From positions 523,632-587,631 of the forward strand of contig NZ_BBNN01000015.1 in the NCBI RefSeq assembly GCF_000829695.1: 64,000 nt of DNA. Direction: 5' to 3'. Numbering within the stretch: the first letter of the stretch is position 1; each line of letters opens with the position of its first letter. Positions 14,318 to 27,900 of the stretch are shown piece by piece. Position numbers and translations under genes: made by a program. Origin of the DNA: Streptomyces sp. NBRC 110035 (GTDB lineage: Bacteria; Actinomycetota; Actinomycetes; Streptomycetales; Streptomycetaceae). The notes beneath the pieces were generated by a model. It searched no databases and had not been told where the DNA came from. It saw nothing but the letters and a program-made list of their open reading frames with translations.

Positions 14318-15895
14318 ATGCCCGCCGACGGATTACTGCTCGACCAGTGGTTCGACCGTGGGCGTTCGCTCGCCCCCGGCGGACCGGCGCTGCGGGTCGG
14401 ACAACAGACCCTGACCTACGAGGCGTTGGACCGTGAGGTGTCGGCGCTGGCCGGTCCGCTCGTAGCGGACGGGCGGCGCCGGGTGGGCGTCCTGGCCGCC
14501 AAGAGCGTGACGGCGTACGGCGGATTCCTGGCCGCCCTGCGCGCCGGCGCCTGTGCTGTCCCGCTCGCCCCCGACGCGCCGCCGGACCGGCTCACCGCCG
14601 TGGCCGCGGCGGCCGGGCTGGACGCGCTGGTGGTGGATGCCACCGGTGCCGCCGCGCTGCCCGCCCTGCTGCCGCTGCTCGGACCGGGCACCCTCGTCAC
14701 CGCCGACCTGCCCGAACCGCCCTCCCCGGCCGGCCCCTCCGGGACCGGCCCTCAGGTGCGCAGGCCCGGGCCGCCCGGCATCGTCCGGGTGCCCGGACGA
14801 TGCCCCGACGACCTCGCCTACCTGATGTTCACTTCGGGCAGCACGGGGGTGCCCAAGGGGGTGCCGATACGGCACCGCAACATCAGTGCCTTCGTGCGTA
14901 CCGCCCTCGAACGCTACGACTTCGGCCCCGGCGACCGGTTCAGCCAGATCTACGAGCTGACCTTCGACCTGTCGATGAGCGAGCTGTTTCTCGCCTGGGG
15001 CTCCGGCGGCTGCCTCTGCGCCCTCAACCGGCTTCAGGCGCTGGCACCGGCCCGGCTGGCCGGTCAGCACATCACCGTCTGGCATGCCACCCCCAGCCTG
15101 GCGGCCTCGCTGCGCATCACCGGCCGCCTCGACCCCGGTTGCCTGCCGGACCTCCGTACGACGATCTTCTGCGGCGAGCCGCTCACCACCGGCACCGCGC
15201 GTGCGTGGCGCACGGCAGCTCCCCACTCCGTCATCGACAACCTGTACGGACCGACCGAGGCCAGCGTCGCCTGTACGGGACATGTCTGGGACGGCGCCGA
15301 CGACACGCCGGACGACGCCGTCGTGCCGATCGGCGAGCCGTTTCCCGGCGTCCACACCCTCGTCGTCGACGAGGACGGCACACCGGCGAGCAGCGGCGAA
15401 CTCTGCCTGCGCGGCGCACAGGTGTTCAGCGGCTATCTGGACCCTGCCGAGGACGCGCAGAGGTTCCTTGACCTCGACGGACACCGCTGGTACCGCACCG
15501 GCGACCTGGTGCGCCGCGGCCCCGCGGGTATGACCCATCTGGGCCGCTCCGACAGTCAGCTCAAGGTCCAGGGCTACCGGGTCGAGACGGGGGAGGTCGG
15601 CGAGGCCCTGCGCGCCGCCGCCCCGGGCGCGGAGGTGGCCGTCCTCACGGTCGCCGGAGACAGCGGCCCGCAGCTCGTCGCCTGTCTGATGGGCGGACCG
15701 GCCGTCAACCAGGCCGAGGTCCTGCGCCGGGCCGCCCTACGGCTGCCCGCGTACATGCTGCCGCGCCTGCTGTGGTGGGTGCCGGAGCCCGTCCTCAATG
15801 CCAACGGCAAGGTCGATCGTCCCCGTCTGCGCCGGGTCGCCGAACAGCGCCTGGCCTCGATGCAGTCCTCAGCGCGCCGGCCCGCTCAGATCTGA
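14318..15895 (+). CDS. free-standing amino acid adenylation enzyme (starter loading)
   Basis: A 525-residue stand-alone A domain that activates an amino acid as the adenylate and loads the adjacent PCP. Core motifs are complete: A3 YLMFTSGSTGVPKG, A4 LTFDLSMSELF, A5 NLYGPTEA, A7 YRTGDLV, A8 GYRVETGE and A10 NANGKVDR with the catalytic Lys. The A4 sequence FDLSMSE recalls DltA (FDLSVMD), a D-alanine ligase, and leinamycin starts with D-Ala loaded by a stand-alone A enzyme. So D-Ala or another small residue is a reasonable but unproven guess. The ATG at 14318 lies 5 bp after the PCP stop codon. Downstream, a 72-bp gap leads to the giant PKS. Confidence 0.92.
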   Translation: MPADGLLLDQWFDRGRSLAPGGPALRVGQQTLTYEALDREVSALAGPLVADGRRRVGVLAAKSVTAYGGFLAALRAGACAVPLAPDAPPDRLTAVAAAAGLDALVVDATGAAALPALLPLLGPGTLVTADLPEPPSPAGPSGTGPQVRRPGPPGIVRVPGRCPDDLAYLMFTSGSTGVPKGVPIRHRNISAFVRTALERYDFGPGDRFSQIYELTFDLSMSELFLAWGSGGCLCALNRLQALAPARLAGQHITVWHATPSLAASLRITGRLDPGCLPDLRTTIFCGEPLTTGTARAWRTAAPHSVIDNLYGPTEASVACTGHVWDGADDTPDDAVVPIGEPFPGVHTLVVDEDGTPASSGELCLRGAQVFSGYLDPAEDAQRFLDLDGHRWYRTGDLVRRGPAGMTHLGRSDSQLKVQGYRVETGEVGEALRAAAPGAEVAVLTVAGDSGPQLVACLMGGPAVNQAEVLRRAALRLPAYMLPRLLWWVPEPVLNANGKVDRPRLRRVAEQRLASMQSSARRPAQI

Positions 15896-15967
15896 GCGGG
15901 CATCGGCGCCGTCGCCAGTGATGCTGGGCCGGTCCGGGCCCTGCCGGATCGTCCACGGGAGGTAGTC

Positions 15968-18900
15968 ATGCTCAGTCCGGGTTCCCGCGTCGAAGCAGAG
16001 GTCGCTCTGGAGCCGACCGACTTCGTCGTCCACGAGCACCGGCTCCGCGACGTCTGCCTGCTGCCGGGCAGCGCCCTCTTCGACGTGATCTGGCGGATGC
16101 TGGAGGCCCGTGGTCTCGACCCGGCGCGGGCGGTGCTGACCCAGGTGCTGTTCGCCGAACCTGTCACCACCGCGCCGGGCATCGGCCGGGAGCTGCGCGT
16201 GGTGTTCGAGGCGGACGACACCGGCCGGGTCGGTGTGCGCGTCACCAGCCGCCCCGTCGGCGAGCTCACACTCGGTGCGCCCTGGGTGGAGAACCTCCGC
16301 GCGCAACTCGACTGGTCCGGGCGGGCGCTGCCCGCGCTGGCCCCGGACGTCCGGGACGCGGCCGACGCCACCGGCGACATGGCGCAGGTGTACGGCAGGG
16401 CGCGCGCCCAGCAGGTGCACCATGGGCCGCGCATGGCCTGCACCGGTACCGTCCGGCGCGGCCCCGGCGGTCTGCTCGCCGAGATCGACCTCGGCACCGG
16501 CGCCGGGAGCGAGGACTTCTACCTGCACCCCGCCCGCCTGGACGCGGCCACGCTGCTGGGGTTCTGTCAGACGCCGCCGGAGAACGACCCGTTCGTGCCG
16601 ATGTTCGTTAGCAGGTTCCGTGCGGTCCGGCCCCTGCGCGGACCGGCCCTGGTCCATGTCCCCGAGGCGGAACGGCTCACCGATTCCGGCGAGTTGCTCA
16701 GCAATGACGTCCGCATCTACGACCTGGACGGCGAGCCGATCGCCGAGATCGTGGGCTTCGCGTCCAAGCGGCTGCGACCGGGCGCGGCGGTGTCGGCCCC
16801 GGAGGCTCCCGTGCCGGTGGCTCCGGAGCGGGCCCCGGTCCCCGCTGTCTCGTCGGCAGTGGCTCCCGAGGTGGGAGAGCGGCGGGCGACGCCGGTGGGC
16901 GGAGCGATGGCCGACCGGGTGCGCGCGGTGGTCGCCGGGCACCTCGGCCGGCCCGCCTCCGACGTGCCCACAGGAGTCGGCTTCTACGAACTCGGCCTCA
17001 ACTCGGTCGACGTGCTGCGGATCGCGGAGCAGTTGGAGGAAGTGGTCGGCTCGACCCTCTACCCCACACTGCTCTTCGAGCACACGACAGTGGACGCCGT
17101 CGCCGCTTTCCTCGTCTCCGAGTACGGGGAGACCTCCTCGTCCGAAGACGTGTCCCCGGATGCGGAGACCGGTTCGGCCGAAGCGGCCCCCGGGACCGGC
17201 GACGCCCGGCTGCCGGGTGAGCTCGTCGCCTTCGAACCGGTCTGGACCCCGGCGCCCGCCCCCGTGCCGGGGCACGGGTACGGGGACATCGTGGTGTTCG
17301 GCGCGGCGTGGGCCCAGGCATTGCGGGCCGCTCGCCCGGACCGCCGGGTCGTCACGCTGGTGCAGGACGGGCCGGCGCCGGTCGGCGGCTACGTCGTGGA
17401 CCAGTGGGACCGGGCGGACCTGACCGGCCTGCTGCACCGGATGGCCTCCGACGGGATCGAACCGTCCGTGTTCATCGACGCCACCTGGCCCGCGCCCGCG
17501 CCGTACCCCCGGCTGTGGGCACTCGCATCGGCCCTCGTCGACAGCCGCAGACCCGGCCCGCACCGGTTACTGGTGGTGCACGGGCCGAACGCCGACGCCG
17601 GGTACCAGGCACTCGGCGCGTTGCTGCGCACCCTCGGCACGGAGGTGCCCGCACTGCGCTGCCGCGTGGTCGCCCTGCCGACCGGCACGCCCGACGCGGC
17701 AGTCCTGCTCGCCGAGGCCGACGACCTCACGGCCGACGTGGAGGTGCACCACTTGGGCGGCCGGCGGCTGGTGCGCCGCCACCGGCCCGTACCCCTCCCG
17801 CCGCCGGAACGGGCGCCGATCCGGCGGGGCGGCTCGTACCTCGTCGCGGGAGCCGGCCGGATCGGTCTGCACGTTGCCAACTGGCTGGCCCGCGAGTACG
17901 GGGCCGAGCTCACCCTCGCTGCCCGTCGCCCGGAGCCGCCCGAGACCTCCAGGCTCCTCGCCGAGTGGCGGGAAATCGGTGTGACGGCGCGTTACGTGCG
18001 GGCCGAGCTCACCTCGGCGGCCGATGTGGCACGTCTGACGGAGGCCGCCCGGCGCACCCAGGGGCGTCTCGACGGGGTGTTCCAGTGCGCGGGCGCGGTC
18101 GAGGACGCGGTGTTCTTCCGCAAGCGGCCGGAACGCGCCGCCGCCGTGCTCGCAGCCAAGATCGACGCGGTCACCCTCCTCGACGAGGCGACCTCGGCCG
18201 ACGACCTCGGCCTGTTCGTGGCGTTCTCCTCGCTCGCGGCCACCCTGCCCAGCCCCGGCCAGTGCGACTATGCCTACGCCAACGCCGCCCTCGGCGCGCT
18301 GATGCGGCGCCGCACCGGGCCGGGCTGCAGTCTCGCCGTGGAGTGGCCGTACTGGTCGGACGGCGGAATGACCGCGCCCGCCGACGCCCTGCGGCACGAC
18401 CGGCAGACGCACGGACTGGCACCGATGCCCACCGCGGCCGGACTCCGCGCCCTCGGCGGCGCGCTGGCCTCCGGCGCGTCCCATCTGCTGATCGGTTACG
18501 GCGAACCAGACCGGATCGCGATCGCGCTCGGCACCGCGACCGAACCCGGGTCCGCCACCACGGCCACATCCGGTACGGCTCCCACGACCGGGACCGCGGC
18601 CGGGACCGGCACCGAGCCCGGTGCCCCGTCCGACACCGATCTCGTCCTCGCCCCGGCCGCACCTCCCGCCGAGGCAAGGGGCGGGGTGGACGATGACGCC
18701 ATCGCCGTGATCGGCATGGCCGGCCGCTACCCGCAGGCCGCCGACGTGGCGGAGTTCTGGCGCAACCTCAGCGCGGGACGCGACTGCGTCACCGAGGTAC
18801 CGGCCGACCGTTGGCCGCACGAGCAGTTCTTCGACCCCCGGCCGAACACACCGGGCCGCACGTACGGCAAATGGGGCGGGTTCCTCGACGGTATCGACCG

Positions 18901-21900
18901 TTTCGACCGCGCCTTCTTCGGCATCTCCCGCCGCGAGGCCGAGCGGATGGACCCGCAGGAACGGCTGTTCCTGACCACCGCCTGGCAGACGGTCGAGGAC
19001 GCGGGATACCGGCCCGACCAGCTCACCGACCGCCGCGTCGGGGTGTTCGTCGGAGTGATGTCGTCCCACTTCCAACTGGTGGACGCTGCGCCGGACGAGC
19101 CACTGCCTCTTGCCCTGCACTCGTCCGTGGCCAACCGGGTGTCCTACCGGATGGACCTGCGCGGCCCCAGCATGGCGATCGACACTGCCTGTTCGTCGTC
19201 GCTGACGGCGATCCACCTCGCCGTGCAGGCCATCCGCTCCGGCGAGTGCACCTGGGCGCTGGCCGGCGGGGTGAACGTCATGCCGCACCCGGAGAAGTAC
19301 CTGCAACTCGCCGCCGGGCAGTGGCTGTCGCGCGATGGACGATGTCGCAGCTTCGGCGAGGGCGGCACCGGTTATGTACCCGGCGAAGGGGTGGGCGCAC
19401 TGCTGCTCAAGCCGCTCGCCGCCGCGCGGGCGGACGGCGATCACGTGTACGGCGTGATCCGCGGCTCCCGCCTCAACCACGGCGGCCGGGCCAGTGGATT
19501 CACTGTGCCCAGCCCGGGCGCGCAGACCGACGTGGTGACCGGAGCCCTGACCGCCGCCGGCGTCGACCCGGCCACCGTCAACTACGTCGAGGCGCACGGC
19601 ACCGGCACCTCGCTCGGCGACCCGATCGAGGTCCAGGGACTGCGCGACGCGTACACGGGTGTGGACACCACCTGCGCCCTCGGTTCGGTCAAGTCGGTCA
19701 TCGGCCACCTGGAGAGCGCCGCCGGGGTGGCCGCCGTGACCAAGGTGCTGCTCCAACTGCGGCACCACACGCTCGCCCCCACGCTGCACTGCGACGAGGT
19801 GAACCCGGCGCTGCGCATCGACGAGAGCCCGTTCCGGCTCCAGCGCACCGCCGAACCGTGGCAGCCGGGAGCGGCCGGAGTCCGGCGGGCGGGCGTCAGC
19901 TCGTTCGGCGCCGGCGGCTCCAACGCCCACCTCGTCCTGGAGGAGGCGCCCCCGCCCCGCGCCGCCCCCGTACCAGCCGGGCCCGCCGTACTGGTGCTGT
20001 CCGCCGAGGACGAGGAACAACTCGCCCGGGTGGCGGGGGACCTGCTAGCCGTCCTGGAACAGGGCGACGAGCAGGTCCGCCACGCGGTCGCCGGTCTCCT
20101 CGGCGTGCAGCCCGACGACGTATCGGCCACGGTGCCCCTGCGCGATCTGGGCCTGGAAGTGGTGGACCTGGAGCTCCTCGCGGCGTCGACCGGGCTTCGC
20201 GCCGACGAGCTCGCCCGGCGCACCCTCGACGAACTGGCCCCGGGCGAGGGAGCGGAGCGGCTGCACGACCTCGCCTACACCTCCCAGGTCGGCCGGACCC
20301 CGCGGGCCCACCGGCTGGCCGTGGTCTGTGCCGACAGCTCCGCCGCCCGCCGGGCGCTGCGGGCCCACCTCGCGGGCGAGGCCCCGCCACCGGGCGCCTA
20401 CTGGGGGCGCGAGCCGGGCGGCGCGGACCCGGCCGGTCTCGACGACGCGGTGCGCGAGCGGCAGTGGGACCGGCTCGCCGAAGCCTGGGCGGCCGGGGCC
20501 GACGTGCCCTGGCACCGCTGTCACCCGGCCGGCCTGCGACGGGTGCCGCTGCCGCCGTATCCCTTTCGGGGCGAGCGCTGCTGGCCGGGCCTGTGGCGCG
20601 CGGAGAACGCGGGGGGAGCGGACACGGCTGCCGTCGCGGGCACCCCTGCCGCCACACAGGCCACGGCCGTGCCGGGCGTCCGCGCCCGGGCGGGCACCAC
20701 CGCCGGGAGACAAGCGGGTGCCCGGCCCCGAGTCGCTCCCAACACCGCTGCTACGACGGGAGTCACCGCGGTGACGGACACCGCTGCCGCGAACGGTGGA
20801 GCGCCGGAGCCGCCGCGGGCGCCGGATCCCGATCCGGACCGGCCCGCGTGCGAGACACGCCTGCTGCCGGACGGAATCCTCCTGGTCACCCTCGGCCGCA
20901 GCACCTTCACCGACGAGCTGCTGGACGGCTTCCGGGAAGCCCTGGTGCGGGCAGCCGCCGACGAGGCGGTGTCCTGCGTGGTGATCACCGGGAGCGGCGA
21001 GGTGTTCAGCATGGGCGCCACACCAGAGGCGATGGCCCGACTGGCCGCCAAGCAGGGCACGTTCGCCGACGTGTCCTTCCTGCACCAGCTAGTCCTCGCG
21101 TGCGACAAGCCGGTCGTCAGCGCCCTCCAGGGCCACGCCAGCGGCGGCGGCCTGGTGTTCGGCCTGTACGCCGACGTGGTGGTGATGGCGCGAGAGGCGA
21201 GTTACGGCGTGCCGTTCCTCACCTACGGTTTCACCCCCGGAGCCGGCGCCACCTTCTTCGTGGAGCGCAAGCTCGGTACGGCGGTCGCCGAGCAGTTGTT
21301 CTACACCGGACGCACGTTGACCGGTGCGGAACTGCGCGAGCGCGGCGCCTCGGTGGACATCCGTCCGCGTGCCGACGTCCTGTCCACCGCCCTGGGGTAC
21401 GCCCAGTCCATCGTCCGGCAGTCCCGCACGGCCGCCGCCGAGCTCAAGCGGGAGCTGGCCGGACGCACGCTCGCCGCTCTGTCCGACGTGATCGAACGGG
21501 AGTTGCGCATGCATGAGCGAGTGCTGGGCGGCGAGGCCGTCGAACGCGTCCAGAGCCGCCTGGGACGCGAGTCCGCGCCGCCCTCCCCGACCGCCGCGGC
21601 GACCGCACCAGCCGCGCCGCCCGTGTCTTCCGTGCCGCCTCACCCGCCCGTCCCCTCCGTGCCGCCGGCACCGCATGTGCAGCCGGTACCGCCGCCGGGA
21701 CCTTCCGGGTCGGCCGGCGAAGAACTGCGGGACGTCGTCGTCGAGGTGGTGGCCGCTCAGCTCTACCTGGCACCGCACGAGGTCGATCTGCGGCAGACGT
21801 TCTCCGACATGGGACTGGACTCGATCGGCGCCGTCGAGGTCACCAACACCCTTGCCTCCCGGCTCGGCGTCCACCTGGAGTCGGTCCTGGTCTACGAGCG

Positions 21901-24900
21901 GCCGACGGTCCCCGAACTGGCCGATGCCGTGGCCGAGGCCGTACGCAACAAGCAACAGGTGGCCGACGCCGCCGTGGCCCCGCGCGTCGGGGCGTCGGAA
22001 CCGGCCCGGCCCGCCGAGCCTGTGACGGACGGGCCGGCCCCGTCGCCCGTCGGCACAGCCGCGCCCGCCCCGGCGACGGCACCGCTCGTAATCCCCGTTC
22101 CCGCCCCCGTCGTGGCGGCCGTGTCCTCGCCGGAGCCAGGGGCCGCGGTCCCGCTCGTGCTGCGTGGCGTCGGCGCACGCGCCGGGCAGCACGCGGCCCC
22201 CGCGGCACCCGCCGCGCCGGGCCCGGTCGGTACCGCCGTACCCGCCGCTTTCACCAGGCCCGCGGCGACCGTGGCGCCGGACCCCGCCCCGCCACCGCAC
22301 GACGCGCACGCCATCGCGGTGATCGGGATGTCCGGCCAGTTCCCACACGCGCCCACCCTGGAAGCATTCTGGGCCGCTCTGGTCGATCGCAGGCAGCACA
22401 CCGAGGAGGTTCCGGCCGAGCGCTGGGACACCAGCGTCCACTACGACCCGGCGGGGCCCCCCGGCACCACGACCAGCAAGTGGGCGGCGTCGCTGTCCGG
22501 CATCGACCGGTTCGACGCGCCGTTCTTCCGTATGTCCCCGCTGGAGGCGGAGGACATGGACCCTGAACAGCGGCTGTTCCTCACCGAGTCGTGGCGCGCG
22601 CTGGAGGATGCCGGCTACGCGGTCGGCCCCGACACACCCACGTCCTGCGGTGTCTTCGTGGGCTGCACGCAGAGCGACTACCGGCACCTCCGCCGCGCCG
22701 CCGGACGGCACGACACGGCGCACAGTTTCCTCGGCGGCGCCCCGTCGGTGCTGGCGGCCCGCGTCTCGTACTTCCTCAACCTCACCGGCCCCACCGCCGC
22801 GGTGGACAGTGCCTGTTCGTCGTCCCTGCTCGCGGTGCACCTGGCCTGCCAGAGCATCCTGAGCGGGGACTGCGAGATGGCGGTCGCGGGCGGGGTCGCG
22901 CTGATGCTGGGCCCCGACATCCATGTGCAGACCAGCGCTGCGGGCATCCTGTCGACGACCGGCCGGAGCGCGCCTTTCGACGCCTCCGCCGACGGCATCG
23001 TGCTCGGCGAGGGGGTCGGCGCCGTGGTGCTCAAGCCGCTGGCCCGCGCGCTCGCGGACGGCGATCACGTCCACGGCGTCATCCGGGCCGGCGGCGCCAA
23101 CGGCGACGGCCGCAGCAACGGCATCGCCGCGCCCAGCGGACGCGCCCAGGCCGACCTGCTCACCCGGGTCTGGCGGCGAGCGGGCATCACCCCCGACGAG
23201 ATCGGTCTGATCGAGGCGCACGGCACCGGCACCCCGCTGGGCGACCCGATCGAGGCGAAGGCGCTCGCGGAGGCGTTCACCCGGACGGGATCGACGACGG
23301 CGTCCTGCGCGCTCGGCTCGGTCAAGGGCAACTTCGGCCACACCACCATGGCGGCGGGCATCGCCAGCCTCCTCAAGGTGCTGCTGGCGCTGCGCCACAA
23401 ACAGTTGCCGCCGACCGCCGGGTTCGCCTCGCCCAACCCCCGGCTCGACCTCGACGACAGCCCGTTCCAGGTGGTCACGGAGGTGCGGGATTGGCCGCCG
23501 GGCCCGAGCGGGCAGCGCATCGCCGCGGTCAGCAGCTTCGGCGTGAGCGGCACGAACTGCCACCTGGTCGTCGCTGAGGGCCCGGCCCGGCCGCGGCACC
23601 TGGGACCGCGCAGCTTCGTCGTACCGGTCTCGGCCCGTACCCCCAGGGAACTCGGGGAGCAGCTCGGCGCCCTGGCCGAAGCGGCGCCGTCGGCGCCGGA
23701 ACTCGCTGACGTCGCCTACACCCTGTGCTTCGGACGCCGCCACCACCCGGCGCGCGCCGTCGTCGTCGCGGACAGCCTCGACGACCTCGCCGTCCATCTG
23801 CGGGCCGCAGCGAACGGTGCCCCGCCGTCCCTGGCGGCGGCCACGCCGGAGCAGCGTCGCCTCGCCGACGAGTACCTCGCAGGCGGCAGCCCCGCGTTCG
23901 GGACGCAGTTCCACGGGATCGAGGCCCGCCGCACCCCGCTGCCACCGCATCCGTTGCGCGGCACCCGGTACTGGCCGAAGCCCCCGGCCGCTCCTGCGAC
24001 CGCTCCCGCCGCGGGCCTCACTTGGTGGGTGGCCCCGGACGCCTGGCAGGTCGCCGACCACCGGATCGGGGACACTCCGGTGCTGCCCGGCACCGGCGCG
24101 CTGGCCCTCGCCGCGATCGCGGCGGGCGACGACGGGACGCTGGAGCTGTCCGGAGTGCGGTGGCTCCAGCCGCTGCGCGCCGGTACGGCGCAGGAGGTAC
24201 GGGTCGAGATGGACGGCTCCCGCTTCAGCCTGCGTTGCGCGGGGACGGACTTCGCCACGGGCACGGTGCGGCCCGTTCCGGCGCCGGCCGCACCGCTCCC
24301 GGTCGACGACATAGCCCGGCGCTGCACCGGCCACCGGTCGGGCAAGGACCTCTACACCCGGTTCGCCGCCGCCGGACTGCACTACGGCCCGGCCTACCAG
24401 GTGGTCGACGAGGTGTGGGTGGGCGACGGCGAGGCGCTCGGCCGGCTGACCGTCGCCGAACGATCCACGTGGAGCAGCGTGGTCGACGTGGCCGCACTGG
24501 ACGGCGCCGTCCAAGTGGCTTCCGTCCTGGCCGGAGAGGGGGAACTGCTGCTGCCGTTCGCGGCGGCCCGGGTGGTGGTGCGCCCGGCCGACGGGGCGCC
24601 GACCTGGGCGCACGTCAGCCGGACCCCGGAGGGCATCACGGTCCGGCTCGCCGGAGCCGACGGCTGGGAGCACGCCCGCATCGAGGGCCTGGTTGCCCGT
24701 GAGGCGCGCACGGAGCACCCGCGCCCGGCGCGCGCCGGTCAGTACGGCGAGGTGGCGGCCCCGGGGCAGTCCCCCCGTACAGCCCCCGAGGCACCGTCGT
24801 CGTCCCGTACAGCCGGTGCGGGGGAGGAGGACGGCGGGCCCGCGGTCTCCGTACTCGTGCCCACGTGGACGTCGGTGGGGGAGGGAGACCTCTCGCCCGC

Positions 24901-27900
24901 CCAGTCCGGACGTGCCCTGGTTCTCCACACGCCCGGCGCGGAACCGCTGGCCCGGGAGCTCGCCGCCCGGTGCGGCGGCGAACTGCTGCCGCTGGCCGCC
25001 GGACCGGACCGGTTGGCACGCCCCGACCTGGACTCCGTTCACGTGGTGGCGACCGGCGACAGCCCGGCCGACCCCGACGAAGACCCCACCCTTGCGCAGG
25101 TGTTCGACTGTGTACGGGTGCTGGCTCAGGGCCCGGCGGCCCGCCGGCCCTTGAACCTGACGGCGGTCCTCGAAGGGGTGCTGCCCGCCGGCGGACGACC
25201 CGTCACGGCTCCCGCGCGGGCGGGCATCCTCGGTGTGCTGCGCGCCGCCGGCGCCGAACACCCCCACTGGCAGGTACGCGGCCTCGACCTCGGCGACGCG
25301 GGCGTGGAGGCGCTGCTGCGGGCCCCGGCCGGGCACCCGGCGCCGGCCTGGCGCGACGGCCGCTGGCTCACCCGGGTCTTCCGGCCTCTGACGGCCGCGC
25401 CCACCACGGCCCGGCTTCCGCAGGCCGGGACCGCGACCCCGGGCGGCCCCGCAAGCCCCGCCTCGCCCTGGCGCGACCGTGGCGTCCATCTGATCGCGGG
25501 TGGCGCGGGTGGCATCGGTTTCGCCCTGAGCCTGTACCTGGCCCGGCACACCTCCGCCGACTTGGTCTGGCTGGGACGCCGACCGGCCGACGCCGAGGTG
25601 GCCGCACGGCTGGCGGAGGTCGAGGCGGCCGGCGGCCGGGTCCGGTACGTGCGGGGTGACGTCGCGGAACCCCGCGACGTCCGGGCCGCGCTCGCCGTGG
25701 CCCACACCGAGTTCGGCCCGGTCACCTGCGCGGTGCACGCCGCCCTGGAACTGCGGGACCGGACACTGGCGTTCGCCGACGCGGACGACCTGCGGGCCAC
25801 GCTGCGGCCCAAGGCCCGGGGCGTACGGGTGCTCCACGACGTGCTGCGCGACGAACCCTTGGACCACTTCGTCCTCTTCTCCTCGGCCGCCTCCGCGATC
25901 GACTCGCCCGGCCAGGCCGCGTACGCGGCGGCCAGCTCCGTCGAGGACGCCCTCGGGCAGGCGCTGCACGCCGCGGGCCCGGTTCCGGTGACCGTCGTCA
26001 ACTGGGGCTACTGGGGCAGTGTCGGAGTGGTCGCCGCGCCGGAACGGGCCCGGATCATGGCGGCGGCCGGAGTGGGCTCGATCGAACCCGCCGACGGATT
26101 CGCCGCCCTGGGGCAGATCCTCACCGCCCGCGTGCCACAGGCCCTCGTCGCCCGGGCCACCCCGGAAGCGCTGAGCAGACTCGGAGTGACTGTGCGGGAA
26201 CCGTCCGAAGACAGCCTCGAATCCCTGGCGGGCGCCCTGCTGGCCGCTGAACTCACCGCCGCCGGAGTGCTGCCCGCACCAGGTGCACGGTGCTCCGCCA
26301 CGACGATGGCCGAACGGCTCGGCGTCGTACCCGCCCATCGCCGGCTGTTCGACGCCCTGTTGCCCATTCTCGAACGCGCCGGGGCGGTGCGCTGCGAGGG
26401 CGCGGACCTCATCGGCCTCGGCGGCACCGGACCGGCCGGTGCTCCCGCACGGCCGCATGCTTCCGTCGAGGCGCAGGAGCAGCTGCTGCGGCGATGTGTG
26501 GCTGCGCTGCCCGAGGTGCTGGCCGGGCGCCGCAACCCGTTGGAGGTGCTGTTCCCCGGCGGTTCGACCGACCTCCTCGCGCGGTTCTACGGCGGCGGCG
26601 CGGCCGAACGCGCCGCCAATCAGGAGCTCGCCGCCCGGGTGCGCAGCCAGGTCGACGCCTGCGGGCCCGGTGCACGAGTGCTCGAGATCGGCGCGGGCAC
26701 CGGCGCCACCACGCGCCACGTGCTGGCCGCACTGGACGGCGCCGCACCGGTCGAGTACGTGTTCACCGACCTGTCGGCCTCGTTCCTGCGGCAGGGCGAA
26801 CAGGCCCTGCGGGCGCACGCACCGGACGCCGTCACCCTGCGGTACGCCCGTTTCGACGCGGAACGGGAACCCGCCGTCCAGGGCTTCGGAGCCGATCACG
26901 ACGCGGTGGTTGTCGCCGGTGTGCTGCACGCCACCTCGGACGTCACCGCCGCGCTGCGGCACGCCGCCGAGCTCCTGCGTCCGGGCGGCCTCCTCCTGGT
27001 GCACGAGACCACCGGGCGTTCTGACTTCCTGACGCTCACCTTCGGGCTGACCGAAGGCTGGTGGCGCTACCAGGACCCCGAGCTGCGCCAGCCCCACTCG
27101 CCGCTGCTCACGCCCGGAACCTGGCACGCGGTTGCCGGGAAGGCAGGCCTCACCGACGTCGAGGTGACCGCGGCGGCGGCCACGGGAGCGGCGGGTCCCT
27201 GTCTGCTCACGGCCCGCAGGGAACCGGCCGCCGTGACGCCGGACCAGGTATCCACGGCACCGGACCCGGCCGTCCCCACGCCCGAGGCGGCCCGCCACTA
27301 CGTGCGCGCAGTGTTCGCCGAAGTGCTCCGGCACGATCCGGAGGACCTCGGCGACCACGCGGCCTTCGACGACTTCGGCATCGACTCACTGGTCAGCCTC
27401 ACCCTCATCGGCCGGTTCGAGGCCGACCTGGGCGCACTGCCGTCGACGCTGCTGTTCGAGCACCTGACCATCGCAGCTCTCGCCGACCACCTGCGCGCCA
27501 TGCGGCCGACGGAGCTGGCGGCAGCGACCGGAACGCCCCGCACCGGCCCTGGGACGATCTCCGAGGTCCGCCCTGACACCGGGGCGCCTTCTGTGGCCCG
27601 TACCGGATCCGGGGCAGCCCTTGTGGCCCGTACCGCAGGGACGGAACCCGCTTCGCACGACGGGGCCGTGCGGCCCGACGACATCGCGATCGTCGGCGTC
27701 AGCGGCCGGTACCCCGGCGCGCCGGACCTGGACGCCTTCTGGCGGCTGCTGTCGTCCGGCGGGGACGCCGTCACGGAGGTGCCGGAGGACCGGTTCGACT
27801 GGCGGGAGTACTACGACGCCCGGCCCGGCACCCAGAACCGGCTCTACACCGCACGGGGCGGGTTCATCGAGGGTGTCGACCGGTTCGACCCCGGCTTCTT

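Noticed and set aside
21089..27358. A 2089-residue open frame on the minus strand opposite the giant PKS
   Set aside because: It mirrors a real PKS reading frame in very high-GC DNA; the translation has no recognisable domains while the plus strand has complete KS, DH, KR and MT motifs.
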